From Pseudomonadaceae bacterium (lineage in GTDB: Bacteria; Pseudomonadota; Alphaproteobacteria; UBA2136; UBA6156): a DNA stretch of 64,000 bases. The notes under the pieces were generated by a model. The model worked only from the letters and a program-made list of their open reading frames with translations. It was not told the origin of the DNA and did no database searches. The first letter of the stretch is position 1, and every line of letters starts with the position of its first letter. Below, piece after piece: positions 41,604 through 51,114 of the stretch. Location of the stretch: assembly GCA_024236095.1 (NCBI GenBank), contig JACKLD010000015.1:62001-126000 (forward strand). The letters are read 5' to 3'. Both the position numbers and the translations under genes were made by a program.

Positions 41604-42889
41604 TACAGTCCACTCCCCTCGTCTTCAAACTGGATGATCTCATCTGCCCGCTCCAAAGGTACAGCTTTGGGGATGAATTTCAACTGGGGCAGGCTGCGCA
41701 TCGGGCGGAAACGCGGATCGGCGGGGTCAACCTGCGGTTGCGGGGTGCCAAGGCCCTCGCCTTGCGGCCAGCTTTGCCCTTGTGTGGGCGGAGTGAAATT
41801 GTCGGCCTCGCTCTCCACCGCGTTGGGCATGCCCACCGGAGCAAGACTGGGGGCAGACCGGCCTACCGGGTCGGGGGCGGGTTGGGCCACCGGCTTGGGC
41901 GCGGAAATCTTGCTTTCCCTAGCGGTGGCTTCGGTGGCCTTGGCCTCCACGTCGCGGGTCAGTTCTTGCGCCTTGTTGTAAATCTCGAAGTTGGTGGGAG
42001 CCTTTTCTCGGCCATCGATGCGGCTGAAGGTATCGGGCACCAAGGTCGACGAGATCGGTGCAGGCGCGCTGGGCTTCATCAAGCTGGAGGGCTCCGGCGC
42101 GGTATCCAATTCGGCGGGCGTGGCAGGCACCAGCGCCTCGGTGGGGCTGGCGGTGCGGGCGGAAAAGTCCGGCAAGGCTTCAAACACCGAGATGGGCGCC
42201 CCTTTCACGGCGGGCTGCGCAGGCCGGTGCGGCATATCCTCCACCACCGGCATGGCGGGCGGCGCCACCTGTTGGGCGGCGGGTGCGCCGGGCAGTTTCA
42301 GCCCCTTGCCAAGGCCCAGAATCTCCAGCCGCCGCACGGCATATTGCCCGGCTTTTTCGTAGGTGTACTCCACCCCCAAACTGCCCGCCATGCGGAAAGT
42401 GCGGTTACGCGTACCCCAAAAGGCTTCTTCAATGGTTTTGGCCATGGTGGCAGGAATGAAATGGGCAGTGACATGCTGCAAAAACTGCTGCGCCACATAC
42501 GCCTCGCCGCCGCCGGGATGCACGGTTTCCGGCCATTCGCGGAAAATCAGCCGCACGCGGCCCACCCCCTCGCTGGAAAGCTTGGCCTTGTCCATCATCA
42601 AACTCACCGTGGCCCACGTGCCGCCCTTGCAGAGGAAATCATACGCCGCCTCGCCCTGCCCGCCGCCCATGGAGATCCATTTGCAGGAAAGACCATCCAG
42701 CACGCTCTGGCGCTCAAGCTCAAAGGTGGTGAAGGGGATCACCCCCGGCATCGCGTCATCATCCATCCGCCCGCCTTGGGCCAGCGGCAACACTTCAGTG
42801 GGCAACAGGCTGTCCAGCCATCCCGCATGGCACGGCACGGCCCATAGGCCGACACCCAACACAACCGCCAGCGGCCAATGCCTCAACAT
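41603..42889 (-). CDS. Secreted Pro/Ala-rich protein, unknown
   Basis: A 428-residue secreted protein. Signal peptide MLRHWPLAVVLGVGLWAVPCHA is followed by a globular part of about 175 residues (WISMGGGQGEAAYDFLCKGG, two cysteines that may pair) and a long Pro/Ala-rich disordered C-terminal part. I recognise no family. It heads a two-gene unit with the 124-residue protein. Confidence 0.7.
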   Translation of the reverse strand: MLRHWPLAVVLGVGLWAVPCHAGWLDSLLPTEVLPLAQGGRMDDDAMPGVIPFTTFELERQSVLDGLSCKWISMGGGQGEAAYDFLCKGGTWATVSLMMDKAKLSSEGVGRVRLIFREWPETVHPGGGEAYVAQQFLQHVTAHFIPATMAKTIEEAFWGTRNRTFRMAGSLGVEYTYEKAGQYAVRRLEILGLGKGLKLPGAPAAQQVAPPAMPVVEDMPHRPAQPAVKGAPISVFEALPDFSARTASPTEALVPATPAELDTAPEPSSLMKPSAPAPISSTLVPDTFSRIDGREKAPTNFEIYNKAQELTRDVEAKATEATARESKISAPKPVAQPAPDPVGRSAPSLAPVGMPNAVESEADNFTPPTQGQSWPQGEGLGTPQPQVDPADPRFRPMRSLPQLKFIPKAVPLERADEIIQFEDEGSGL

Positions 42890-42976
42890 GCCGCCATGGT
42901 AGGGGAAATTCGCGTATACGTTGCGGATCGGCGTATATTTTCGGCAATTGTCTTGTGGCGGGGCTGCCGCACACGC

Positions 42977-43195
42977 TTATCTGGCCATCCCATCATCACT
43001 TTTAGACGTATGAAACCAAAACCGACATTCTCCAGGCATCGCCCTTAAAAGCCTTGGGTTCCACAAACCAACCTTAAGGGTTTTCATTGCCACAAAAAGC
43101 TCTTCCAACGATATCCCCAAACTCGCAGCAAACGCGGCCATATCGCGTTCGTGAACACCAATGCTGCATCGCTCCTCCCGTATCTCTGTCACCAC
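42977..43195 (-). CDS. Small unknown protein overlapping alaS end
   Basis: A 72-residue frame whose ATG overlaps the alaS stop by seven bases. The central part MAAFAASLGISLEELFVAMKTL is a plausible amphipathic helix pair, cited by SLGISLEELFVAMK. Third-position base use is more AT-rich than in alaS. It may be coupled to alaS or be chance. Confidence 0.4.
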   Translation of the reverse strand: MVTEIREERCSIGVHERDMAAFAASLGISLEELFVAMKTLKVGLWNPRLLRAMPGECRFWFHTSKSDDGMAR

Positions 43196-45813
43196 ACCCG
43201 CCCCGCCGCCAAGGCAGCCTTGCTGTCACCGGGGGTGCCGCCAGCCATGGCCAGCTCGGGGCGGCCTCCGCCCTTGCCGCCCAGTACGGCGGCGGCGGCG
43301 TTCACCACATCACCGGCCTTCACCTTGGCAGTCAGGTCTTTGGTGACACCCGCCACCAAACTGGCCTTGCCGTCAGCTTCGCCAATCAACAGCACCACCC
43401 CGCTTTGCAGGCCGGATTTCACCCCTTCCGCCGCCTCACGCAACTGGTCGGGAGCGGCTTGGCCGACATCGGCCAGCACCGCCCTGATGCCGTTCACATC
43501 CTCGGCCTTGGCCAACAAAGCCGAAACATCCAGCTTGGGCGCAGCCGCCTTGGCCGCCTGTTTGGCCTTGGCCTGCAATTCGGCCACGCGGGCGGGCACC
43601 TCGGCAGGCTTGGTTTTCAAGGCCGCTGCCGTATCGCGCAGGGCGTCGGCATCGGCCTTGAAGCTGGCCAGCGCGGCTTGGTGGGTGACCCCTTCAATCC
43701 GGCGAATCCCCGCCGCCACACTGCTTTCCGCCACAATCCGGAACAACCCGATATCGCCGGTATGCGCCACATGGGTGCCGCCGCACAGGTCGGCGGTAAT
43801 CAGCCCCTCACTGTCGGGCTGCCCCATGTACACCACCCGCACTTCATCGCCGTACTTCTCGCCGAATTGGGCAATGGCGCCGGTTTCCTTGGCGGCTTCC
43901 ACCGGCAAGATGCGCGTCACCACCGGCAGGTTCTGCCAGATGCGCGCATTCACCCACGCTTCCACCTGCGCCAACTCGTCGGCGGTCACCGCCTTGGGGT
44001 GGGAGATATCGAAACGGGTGGTAATGTCATCCTGACGACTGCCACGCTGCACCACGTGCTCGCCCAGAACGTCCCGCAAGCCAGCAAACAGCAGGTGCGT
44101 GGCGCTGTGGTTGCGGGCAATCTGCCCACGGCGGGCGGTATCCACCTGCAACTCCACCGAGGCCCCCACCTTCAGGGCGCCTTCGGTTACCTCCACGGCA
44201 TGGATGAACACGCCATCCAGCACCTTCTGCGTATCGGTCACCTTGGCGGCAAAGCCTTCACCGCGCACGGTTCCGGTATCGCCCACCTGCCCGCCGCTTT
44301 CGGCATAGAAAGGCGTCTGCCCCACCACCAGCCAGCCCTTATCACCTTTGACCAAGCTGTCCACCTGCGCGTCATCCTTCACCAAGGCCTGCACCACGGC
44401 TTCATTATGCAAACGCGTGTAACCTTGGAATTCCGTCGCTCCGGCCTTGTCCTGCACGTCAAACCACACCTCCGAAAGCTTGGCATCGCCGCTGCCCTTG
44501 TGGGCGGCGCGGGCGCGGGCCTTCTGCTCGGCCATGGCGGCCTGAAAGCCATCCACGTTGATGCCGATACCGCGCCCCCGCAAGGCATCTTCGGTCAAAT
44601 CCAGCGGAAAACCGAACGTATCGTACAGCTTGAACGCCACCTCACCTTCCAACATGTCGCCCTGCTTCAGGCCCTTGCTGGCGTCGTCCAACAACGCCAT
44701 GCCCTGCTTGAGGGTGCGGCCAAAACGCTCTTCTTCCATCTTGATGACATCGGTGGCCATGGCCGCCCCGCGCGCCAGCTCGGGGTAGGCTTCACCCATG
44801 GTGTGCACCAGATTGGGCACAAGGCTATGGATAAACGGCCTGTCCATCCCCAGCAGAAAGCCATGGCGCATGGCGCGGCGCATGATGCGGCGCAGCACAT
44901 ACCCCCGCCCCTCATTGCTGGGCATCACACCATCCACCAGCAAGAAGGTCATCGCGCGCAAGTGGTCGGCCACCACGCGCAGGCTGACATCACTCTCTCC
45001 GGCCTTGCCGTAATCCACGCCTACCAGCTTCGCGGCAGGCTGGATGAGGCTTTGGAACACATCGGTATCATAATTGCTTTGCACACCCTGCACCGCGCAC
45101 ATCACCCGCTCCAGACCGGCACCGGTGTCGATGTTCTTGTTTTTGAGCGGCACCTTGCTGCCGTCTTTCTGCAAGTCAAACTGGGTGAACACATGGTTCC
45201 AAATTTCCATCCAGCGGTCGCCGTCTTCGTCCTTGGTGCCCGGGCGGTCGCCGTACATGTTGCCGGAGGGGTCAAGGTCATAGAAGATTTCCGAGCACGG
45301 GCCACAGGGGCCGGTATCGCCCATGGTCCAGAAGTTGTCGGAGGTGGCAATGCGGATGATATCCTTCTCGGCCAGCCCCAACTTGCGCCAGATGGCAAAG
45401 GCCTCGTCGTCGTCATGGTACACGGTGACGCACATGCGTGCGGGGTCCAGCCCCAAAACCTCGGTCACCCACTGCCAGCCCCAAGTCAGGCTTTCTTCCT
45501 TGAAGTAATCACCGAAAGAGAAGTTGCCCATCATCTCGAAGAAGGTGTGGTGGCGGGCGGTATGGCCGACATTCTCAAGGTCGTTGTGCTTGCCCCCTGC
45601 CCGCACGCAGCGCTGCACACTGGCGGCGCGGGAAAGACGGGTATCGGCACCCGTGAAGTTGTTCTTGAACTGCACCATGCCGCTGTTGACGAACATCAGC
45701 GTGGGGTCGTTGTCGGGCACCAGACTGGAACTGGGCACGATGGTATGCCCCTTGCTTTTGAAATGCTCCAAAAAGCTGCTGCGGATATCGGCGCCGGTCT
45801 TGGGGGCTGTCAT
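43189..45813 (-). CDS. alaS: Alanyl-tRNA synthetase
   Basis: An 874-residue class II synthetase. The N-terminal catalytic core has RSSFLEHFKSKGHTIVPSSS, cited by SFLEHFKSKGHT, NSGMVQFKN and TGPCGPCSEI. The editing domain holds HSATHLL (zinc ligands) and CGGTHVAHTGD. The C-terminal DHHA1-type domain ends LGGKGGGRPELAMAGG. The start at 45813 (MTAPKTGADIRSSF) has GGAG at eight bases; a longer frame is rejected. It follows the virD4-like gene on the same strand. Confidence 0.97.
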   Translation of the reverse strand: MTAPKTGADIRSSFLEHFKSKGHTIVPSSSLVPDNDPTLMFVNSGMVQFKNNFTGADTRLSRAASVQRCVRAGGKHNDLENVGHTARHHTFFEMMGNFSFGDYFKEESLTWGWQWVTEVLGLDPARMCVTVYHDDDEAFAIWRKLGLAEKDIIRIATSDNFWTMGDTGPCGPCSEIFYDLDPSGNMYGDRPGTKDEDGDRWMEIWNHVFTQFDLQKDGSKVPLKNKNIDTGAGLERVMCAVQGVQSNYDTDVFQSLIQPAAKLVGVDYGKAGESDVSLRVVADHLRAMTFLLVDGVMPSNEGRGYVLRRIMRRAMRHGFLLGMDRPFIHSLVPNLVHTMGEAYPELARGAAMATDVIKMEEERFGRTLKQGMALLDDASKGLKQGDMLEGEVAFKLYDTFGFPLDLTEDALRGRGIGINVDGFQAAMAEQKARARAAHKGSGDAKLSEVWFDVQDKAGATEFQGYTRLHNEAVVQALVKDDAQVDSLVKGDKGWLVVGQTPFYAESGGQVGDTGTVRGEGFAAKVTDTQKVLDGVFIHAVEVTEGALKVGASVELQVDTARRGQIARNHSATHLLFAGLRDVLGEHVVQRGSRQDDITTRFDISHPKAVTADELAQVEAWVNARIWQNLPVVTRILPVEAAKETGAIAQFGEKYGDEVRVVYMGQPDSEGLITADLCGGTHVAHTGDIGLFRIVAESSVAAGIRRIEGVTHQAALASFKADADALRDTAAALKTKPAEVPARVAELQAKAKQAAKAAAPKLDVSALLAKAEDVNGIRAVLADVGQAAPDQLREAAEGVKSGLQSGVVLLIGEADGKASLVAGVTKDLTAKVKAGDVVNAAAAVLGGKGGGRPELAMAGGTPGDSKAALAAGRVW

Positions 45814-45885
45814 GGGGTGCTCTCCGTTACTGGAGAAGGGTTGTAGCACTTCTGTATGCGCAAGACAAACGCCTTGGTGGCGCGG

Positions 45886-47481
45886 CTACCCCCACTTGTC
45901 AAACTTGCCCTTGAAGTACGGGTCGGCGAAGTAGCGCAGCTTCTCGGCCACCACCGGCTTGGCGCCCTGGATGAAGATAAGCTGGCTGTCGTTGGGCAGG
46001 CGCATCACTTCGTCCGGCGTCATCAGCGCACGGCTGGTTTCGGAAAGGTTGATGTTCTTGCCGCCACCGATAACCTTTTTCCAAACCTTCATCTTGTCAA
46101 TCACGCTGGCCTCGGTGCTGCCTTCCCCCTTCACCGTGATGGTGGTGGTGCCCAGCATGTCGGAGAGGGTCTTGGCGGTTTCCACGTCATTGGTCCCGAA
46201 CGCCATGCGAACCGCGCAGTTGGAGATAAAGGTGGCCCAACGCTCATACAAATCCTTGATTTGCGAAAGGTCTTGGATGAACAGCCAAATATGGATGCCG
46301 TAGCCCGCCAAAAAGCCCACGGCTTCTTCAATCGGCTGCATGTATTGCAAGGCCGGAAACTCGTCGACCAGAAACAGCACCCGCTCTTTCGGCTGCTTGC
46401 CGCCGTCACGGGTCATGGCCTTCACCGCCATGCCGATAATCAGCCGCACCACGGGGGCGTACACGGCGAGGTTTTCCGGCGGGATGATGAGGTAGAGGCT
46501 AATGGTTTCCTTCTTCAAATCCTCCAGCTTGAAATCGCTGCGGCTGGTGATTTTTGCCAATTTCGGGCTGTCCCAAATAGCCGTCTGGCTTTTGGCGGTG
46601 GAAAGCACGCTGGCCAGCACCTTGGGCTCGGTGGCGGTGATGCTGGCGGCCACCCGTTTGATGAACGGGTGCTTCACCCGCAGCATGTCTTCAATCATCA
46701 GCTCGAAATCGCGGCGGGTTTGCATGATGAGGTAACGCACCTCGGCAATGTTACGCAGCGGCGGCGGGCTTTCAGTGGCCACATACAAAATCAGCCCTTC
46801 CACCAGGCTCCGCGCTTCGCGGCTCCAGAAGGGATCGTTGGCGTTGTCTTCCAAAATCATCATGTCGGCGATAAGCTTCACGTCGTCCAATTCGTTGTCG
46901 GTGCCGACACGGATGAAGTCGATGGGGTTGAAACAGTCGCTCTTCTCGCCAAACGGTGCAAAGGTATAGACCTTGCTGAAGGTGCTGCGGAAGCGCCCGC
47001 TCACCGCAAAGTTTTCCCCTTTGATATCGTTTACCACCACACTGCCGGGGTGGGTCAAAAGGTTGGGAATCACATGCCCCACCCCCTTCCCCGAACGGGT
47101 GGGCGCAAAGGTGATAAGGTGGCCCGGTTGGTTGAAGCGCAAAAACTTGCCATCAAACTTGCCGAGAATCACACCCTTGTCGCCCAAAAACCCCGCTTTT
47201 TTGAGATCGGCCCGCGTCGCAAAGTCGGCGGAGCCATGGGAGAGAGAGCTTTTGCCTTTCAAATCGCCCAGTTGGCGCATTTGCTGGTGATAGCTTTTCA
47301 ACCCACGCAGCCAAACGAGTTTGCCGACACGATACGCCACATAAAGCCCCAGTAACGCCGCAAGGCTGCGCACCACAACTTGAGAACTCGGCAGCAGGGC
47401 TGCCCAATCCACCGCCAAAACCACCCACACCACGGCGGCCAACAGCAGCAGAATCAACGTCCATTTGAGCTTTCTCAGCAT
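45886..47481 (-). CDS. VirD4/TraG-type T4SS coupling ATPase
   Basis: A 531-residue coupling protein. Two N-terminal membrane spans (about 7-24, 36-52). Walker A APTRSGKGVG at 126-135 with NPIDF and NDIKGE, Walker B VLFLVDEF at 368-375, and the family C-terminal motif LFIQDLSQIKDLY. Such ATPases recruit DNA-protein or effector substrates to a type IV secretion channel. No VirB genes, relaxase or oriT are in the window, so it is an orphan here. A 50-base gap separates it from the 102-residue gene upstream and 72 bases from alaS downstream. Confidence 0.92.
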   Translation of the reverse strand: MLRKLKWTLILLLLAAVVWVVLAVDWAALLPSSQVVVRSLAALLGLYVAYRVGKLVWLRGLKSYHQQMRQLGDLKGKSSLSHGSADFATRADLKKAGFLGDKGVILGKFDGKFLRFNQPGHLITFAPTRSGKGVGHVIPNLLTHPGSVVVNDIKGENFAVSGRFRSTFSKVYTFAPFGEKSDCFNPIDFIRVGTDNELDDVKLIADMMILEDNANDPFWSREARSLVEGLILYVATESPPPLRNIAEVRYLIMQTRRDFELMIEDMLRVKHPFIKRVAASITATEPKVLASVLSTAKSQTAIWDSPKLAKITSRSDFKLEDLKKETISLYLIIPPENLAVYAPVVRLIIGMAVKAMTRDGGKQPKERVLFLVDEFPALQYMQPIEEAVGFLAGYGIHIWLFIQDLSQIKDLYERWATFISNCAVRMAFGTNDVETAKTLSDMLGTTTITVKGEGSTEASVIDKMKVWKKVIGGGKNINLSETSRALMTPDEVMRLPNDSQLIFIQGAKPVVAEKLRYFADPYFKGKFDKWG

Positions 47482-47531
47482 GGCGGGCAGTCTAACACGC
47501 CCCCAACGTCAGGGCGAGATGCGTCGGGCGC

Positions 47532-47840
47532 CTAACGCTCCATCTCGGTATCGCGCTGTGGCGCGGGCGCCATCTCGGGGGTTTTGAGGAGATCGTCAAG
47601 GATACGCGTTTTGTCACGCCCTTTATCCTTGAGTGACGAGATGTTGCTGGCCATCGCATATACCGAGGGCAGCTCCTCCGCCGTGGCCTTAAGACCGCTC
47701 GCAGTATGTTCGCTGGCTTGCACCTGTTCCACACTGCGCAACAATTCCGGCGGCAGGGAAACACCGCTCTCCGCCATACGCTTGAGCGCGTCTACCTTGA
47801 CGTACTGGTCGGCGGCGATTTTATCCAGAGGTTGCGACAC
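47532..47840 (-). CDS. Unknown 102-residue protein of the VirD4 cassette
   Basis: A soluble, mostly helical protein with no Cys, signal or span (MSQPLDKIAADQYVKVDALK at the start). It overlaps the BID-like gene by 20 bases and precedes the coupling ATPase, so a functional link to it is likely. A chaperone or accessory role would fit its size, but this is only inference. Confidence 0.6.
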   Translation of the reverse strand: MSQPLDKIAADQYVKVDALKRMAESGVSLPPELLRSVEQVQASEHTASGLKATAEELPSVYAMASNISSLKDKGRDKTRILDDLLKTPEMAPAPQRDTEMER

Positions 47841-48375
47841 GGGCCACCTCCTTCAGCGCATCAATCAGTTGCTTGCCGGTTTCGCTGGCCATGGTGAAGA
47901 CCATACGGTAGGCGGCAAAGTCAAACTTGGCGGCATGGGCCAACGCCTCACGACGGGCGGCGGATTTGAAGCCCAGGAACGTCCAGCCACGCAAGGCGCC
48001 AAACATGGCGGGCGCGGTTTTCAAAATACGGGCGGTTTGCGCGGAGCCGTGCTCCTGCTCATACGCCCAGCACTTGGCGGCGGCTTCGGGGGCATCGGCA
48101 TAGATGATGGCAAAGGCGTCATGAAACTGCCCGGCCAGCCACTGCTGGGTTTGCTCCAGTCGTTCGTAGTCCAGCTTGCCGGCCACAAAACGGGTATGGT
48201 GGCCGCGCAGCTTGCGGCTGTTGCCCCATGCGGCACGGTCCAGCGCTTCCATGCGTTGGGCCAGCTCGGCGCGCACCGCCACCTTCACGTTGTCGGGCTG
48301 GCCGCCCATCACCTCGGCGAAGCTGGCCGGGTCCATCTCCAGCAATTCGTCAATGGGTGGCAGGGGTTGGGGCAT
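47821..48375 (-). CDS. BID-like protein next to T4SS coupling ATPase
   Basis: A 184-residue protein. Its C-terminal third (about 115-150, ILKTAPAMFGALRG and KSAARREALAHA) resembles the BID (Bep intracellular delivery) domain of Bartonella effectors and alphaproteobacterial TraA relaxases, whose core reads P-x-x-F/LG-x-LRG...K-x-AARxER-x-x-A. BID domains plus a charged tail are T4SS secretion signals. The first 110 residues (EVMGGQPDNVKVAVRAELA) match no family I know. Recognition is by eye, so it is tentative. ATG 48375 is chosen; an earlier frame start gives a low-complexity extension. Confidence 0.55.
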   Translation of the reverse strand: MPQPLPPIDELLEMDPASFAEVMGGQPDNVKVAVRAELAQRMEALDRAAWGNSRKLRGHHTRFVAGKLDYERLEQTQQWLAGQFHDAFAIIYADAPEAAAKCWAYEQEHGSAQTARILKTAPAMFGALRGWTFLGFKSAARREALAHAAKFDFAAYRMVFTMASETGKQLIDALKEVARVATSG

Positions 48376-48453
48376 AAGCGTCGCGGCCTTTCCATGGTGT
48401 CTCTGCTTTATTATAGGGCAAATGGATACCATAAATCCAGCCCCAAACTGACA

Positions 48454-49521
48454 TCAGGATGTCACAAACAGGGTATGCGCGGTGCGGTTGAGCACCTCAC
48501 GCAACTCTTTGATCGGCTTGTCCAGCAATTCCGCCAAGGCTTTCAGTGTCGGCGGCAGGCTTTCCGGCCCACCGGCGTGGCCGCTGCGGCTTTGCGGCGC
48601 CACCAGTGCGCTGCCCGCCCCCAATAGCAGCCGATTTTCAGGCACTTTTTTTACCAGCTGGCGATAACCGTCATTGGCCGCATAGGTAAGTTCCGGCCGC
48701 ACCAGCACATGCATGTCGTGCTGTTTCACCAGTGCCAGCTCGGCCTCATCGGCCAGCATGTCGGCCCAGACAAGCTTGGGCAGCCCTTCGGCACGACCCA
48801 GGCAATCCTGCAACGAGGCCAAACTGCGGCGATGCCCCACAAACGCAGGCAAACCGAAGTCGGCGGCAATTTCCAGCTGCACCAACAACTGTGCCTCCTG
48901 CTGCGGCAGGGTATAGGGTGCGTAGGGCTCGTCAATCAGCAAGGGCCCCAGCGCGATGATTTTGGGATTGTCGTTAATCAGTTTGGTCAACGCCCTATCC
49001 AGCGCCTCGGCATCGTCCTGCAACTTGCGCGGGCCAAAGGCCAAGGCGCCGAACAGGCGCGGCTCCACCACCGTCGCCCCCGTAAGCGCGGCGGTTTGTT
49101 CTTCATCCCCCGCTTCAGCCGCCAGAATGGCCATGGTGTATGGGAAGCCGTTCTCCTGCGACAACGCCGCCATGTAGCGCACGACATCTTCGCCGGAGGC
49201 GGCAAAAAACCCCGCATCCACCGTCACTTTCCCGCCTTCCAGCACGGCATCCCACGGGGCTGCAAGCTGCTTGGGCGTGGTGGAGGCGGGAACCTCGGCC
49301 AAAACATCTTCGCCGCCGACATCCACAAACGCCAGCCCACTGCTGGCTGAAGATACCGTGCGGGCCAGCGCGGGGTCGTCGGCCGGTTTGGCCTGCGTGG
49401 CAGGCGGGGTCATGTCTTGCAGGTCTTGGCGCACTTCGCGGGCGATATCACCCACCGCACTGCCGATGGCTCCGGCCAAGCCCCCCAGCAGCGTTGGTTT
49501 TTTGTCCGGCTTGTCGCTCAT
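48454..49521 (-). CDS. TatD-like protein lacking metal ligands
   Basis: A 355-residue protein. Residues about 180-350 follow the TatD/amidohydrolase layout: ALGPLLIDEPYAPYTLPQQEAQLLVQLEIAADFGLPAFVGHR aligns with ALGEIGLDYY...FxxQLxLAxxxxLPVIIHxR, but Glu and His ligands of that family are replaced (GP, GHR), the N-terminal HxH is missing, and the later ETDAPYLAP is AGSALVAP. It is therefore probably not a nuclease/deacylase. The N-terminus (1-60) is low-complexity. It precedes the BID-like gene by 78 bases on the same strand. A genuine TatD is 0.8 kb away. Confidence 0.65.
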   Translation of the reverse strand: MSDKPDKKPTLLGGLAGAIGSAVGDIAREVRQDLQDMTPPATQAKPADDPALARTVSSASSGLAFVDVGGEDVLAEVPASTTPKQLAAPWDAVLEGGKVTVDAGFFAASGEDVVRYMAALSQENGFPYTMAILAAEAGDEEQTAALTGATVVEPRLFGALAFGPRKLQDDAEALDRALTKLINDNPKIIALGPLLIDEPYAPYTLPQQEAQLLVQLEIAADFGLPAFVGHRRSLASLQDCLGRAEGLPKLVWADMLADEAELALVKQHDMHVLVRPELTYAANDGYRQLVKKVPENRLLLGAGSALVAPQSRSGHAGGPESLPPTLKALAELLDKPIKELREVLNRTAHTLFVTS

Positions 49522-49713
49522 ATCGGTTTATCAACAACACTTTTCTGTTAACGATGTGCGCGGCAAAATCGCGATTTCTATCCCACCCTAAGACCCAAGC
49601 CAACAGCAGTGCAAATTCTTTCATCATCTTTGTGCATAACACCCTTGCCGCACGTGGGCAAAAAACCACATGCTTGCCAAATACGATCAACCCAACAAAG
49701 AAAGGCTCCCCCC

Positions 49714-50325
49714 ATGCCCCTTCGTTCTTCGTCCCTTGCCGCGTGCGCTGCGGCCACCTCGTTGATTGCCGCCGTCAGTGCCGCCTCCTCTCCATCCAAG
49801 GCCACCGGACTGGCCTGCAAGCCGCTGCAACAGCAAACCGAAGAAGAGAGAAAAGAAGGGGAAAACGCCATTCTCAGCAACGCTAGCGTTGAAGGGGCCT
49901 TCAATGCCCTAAAAAGAGAGTTGTCGATTCAAGCTCTCCGCATGATCAACACCCGTGACAACTCTGCACGAAACGCCGGAGAGACATTGCTGGCACAGAT
50001 GGATGCCTTCCCCGACTCCCGCCATTACGGTGCCAACTTCCTGCTTGGATTGGCCAAGCCTCATTCGGATGACCCTTATGTTGCCCAAGCCCGCGAGACC
50101 TTGCGCACCAACATGGCCGAGCAGGCCGCAGCCAACCGCTGCCGTCAGGCGCCGGATGCCTCAACCTTGGTGCCCGGCGGTCCAAGCGTTCAGGTTTACG
50201 ACACCGACAGCGGCGAAGTCAGCAAAACCTACTCCGGCGACGAGGTCATGGCACCGCCCGCGCCGCAAACATTGGCTTTCTGGAACCAAGGCGCGATAGA
50301 CCGCTCCCGCACCGAGGGCCGCTAG
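49714..50325 (+). CDS. Secreted protein, unknown
   Basis: A 203-residue protein with signal peptide MPLRSSSLAACAAATSLIAA (cleavage near VSAAS). The mature part is helical and polar (QQQTEEERKEGENAILSN) with a disordered C-terminus (PPAPQTLAFWNQG). A frame start 35 codons earlier would precede the signal peptide. Convergent with tatD. Family unknown. Confidence 0.65.
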   Translation: MPLRSSSLAACAAATSLIAAVSAASSPSKATGLACKPLQQQTEEERKEGENAILSNASVEGAFNALKRELSIQALRMINTRDNSARNAGETLLAQMDAFPDSRHYGANFLLGLAKPHSDDPYVAQARETLRTNMAEQAAANRCRQAPDASTLVPGGPSVQVYDTDSGEVSKTYSGDEVMAPPAPQTLAFWNQGAIDRSRTEGR

Positions 50326-50331
50326 GCGCTG

Positions 50332-51114
50332 TCAACACCCCGCCATGCGCGCCAACAAGCGGCAGGTGTTGGTGGCGGTGATGTCGGCCACTCCGTCGTC
50401 GCCCATCTGCCACACCTTCGCCAAGCAGGCGGCAGTATGGGCCACCATGGCGGGGGTGCAGCGCTTGCCGCGCTTGGGCTCGGGCGCCAAGTACGGCGCA
50501 TCGGTTTCCACCAGCACCCTGTCATGTGGCAGGGTGGCGGCAATCGCCCGCAAATCGTCGCTCTTTTTGAAGGTCAGCACACCGGAAAAACTGATGTAGC
50601 CGCCCATCTCCACCGCTGCTGCCGCCATCGCCGCCGTGCCGGTAAAGCAATGCAGCACGAACGGTACGCCCATATGTTCGCGCAGAATGGCCAAGGTATC
50701 GTCTTCGGCATCACGGGTATGGATGACCACCGGCAACCCCGCCGCCTTGGCTGCTTGCAGGTGCAGATGAAAACTCTCCTGCTGCACGGCCTTGGGCGCG
50801 GTGTCGTAATAGTAGTCCAGCCCCGTTTCGCCCAGCGCCACCACGCGGGGGTGGGCCGCCAATCCGGCCAACTCGTCCAATGTCACCATGCCGCCCTCAC
50901 CGGCATCGTGCGGATGAATCCCTGCCGCCACCCACACGCGGGCCTCCGCTTCAGCCAGCGCCAGTGCAGGGGCCCATTCCTCGCGACGGCAGGCCACGTT
51001 CACCACCTGCGCCACGCCTGCGGCCTGTGCATCCGCCAGCAGGTTTGCAGGGGTTTGCGCTGGTTCCTCGCCAAAACGCGGGTGTAACAGGTGGCAGTGG
51101 GAGTCAATCAGCAT
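50332..51114 (-). CDS. tatD: TatD-family metal-dependent hydrolase
   Basis: A 260-residue TatD DNase/deacylase-like enzyme. All ligands are present: DSHCHLL at the N-terminus, ALGETGLDYYYD, VIHTRDAEDD, VLHCFTGT and VETDAPYLAP. It overlaps the holB stop by seven bases; holB-tatD pairs are common in proteobacteria. It contrasts with the ligand-less paralogue at 48454-49521. Confidence 0.95.
   Translation of the reverse strand: MLIDSHCHLLHPRFGEEPAQTPANLLADAQAAGVAQVVNVACRREEWAPALALAEAEARVWVAAGIHPHDAGEGGMVTLDELAGLAAHPRVVALGETGLDYYYDTAPKAVQQESFHLHLQAAKAAGLPVVIHTRDAEDDTLAILREHMGVPFVLHCFTGTAAMAAAAVEMGGYISFSGVLTFKKSDDLRAIAATLPHDRVLVETDAPYLAPEPKRGKRCTPAMVAHTAACLAKVWQMGDDGVADITATNTCRLLARMAGC

Noticed and set aside
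43087..45846. Plus-strand open frame of 919 codons
   Set aside because: Antisense to alaS for nearly its entire length, His-rich composition typical of GC-skewed shadows.
45886..49521. Integrative conjugative element
   Set aside because: No relaxase, VirB genes, integrase or direct repeats were seen; only a coupling ATPase and neighbours.
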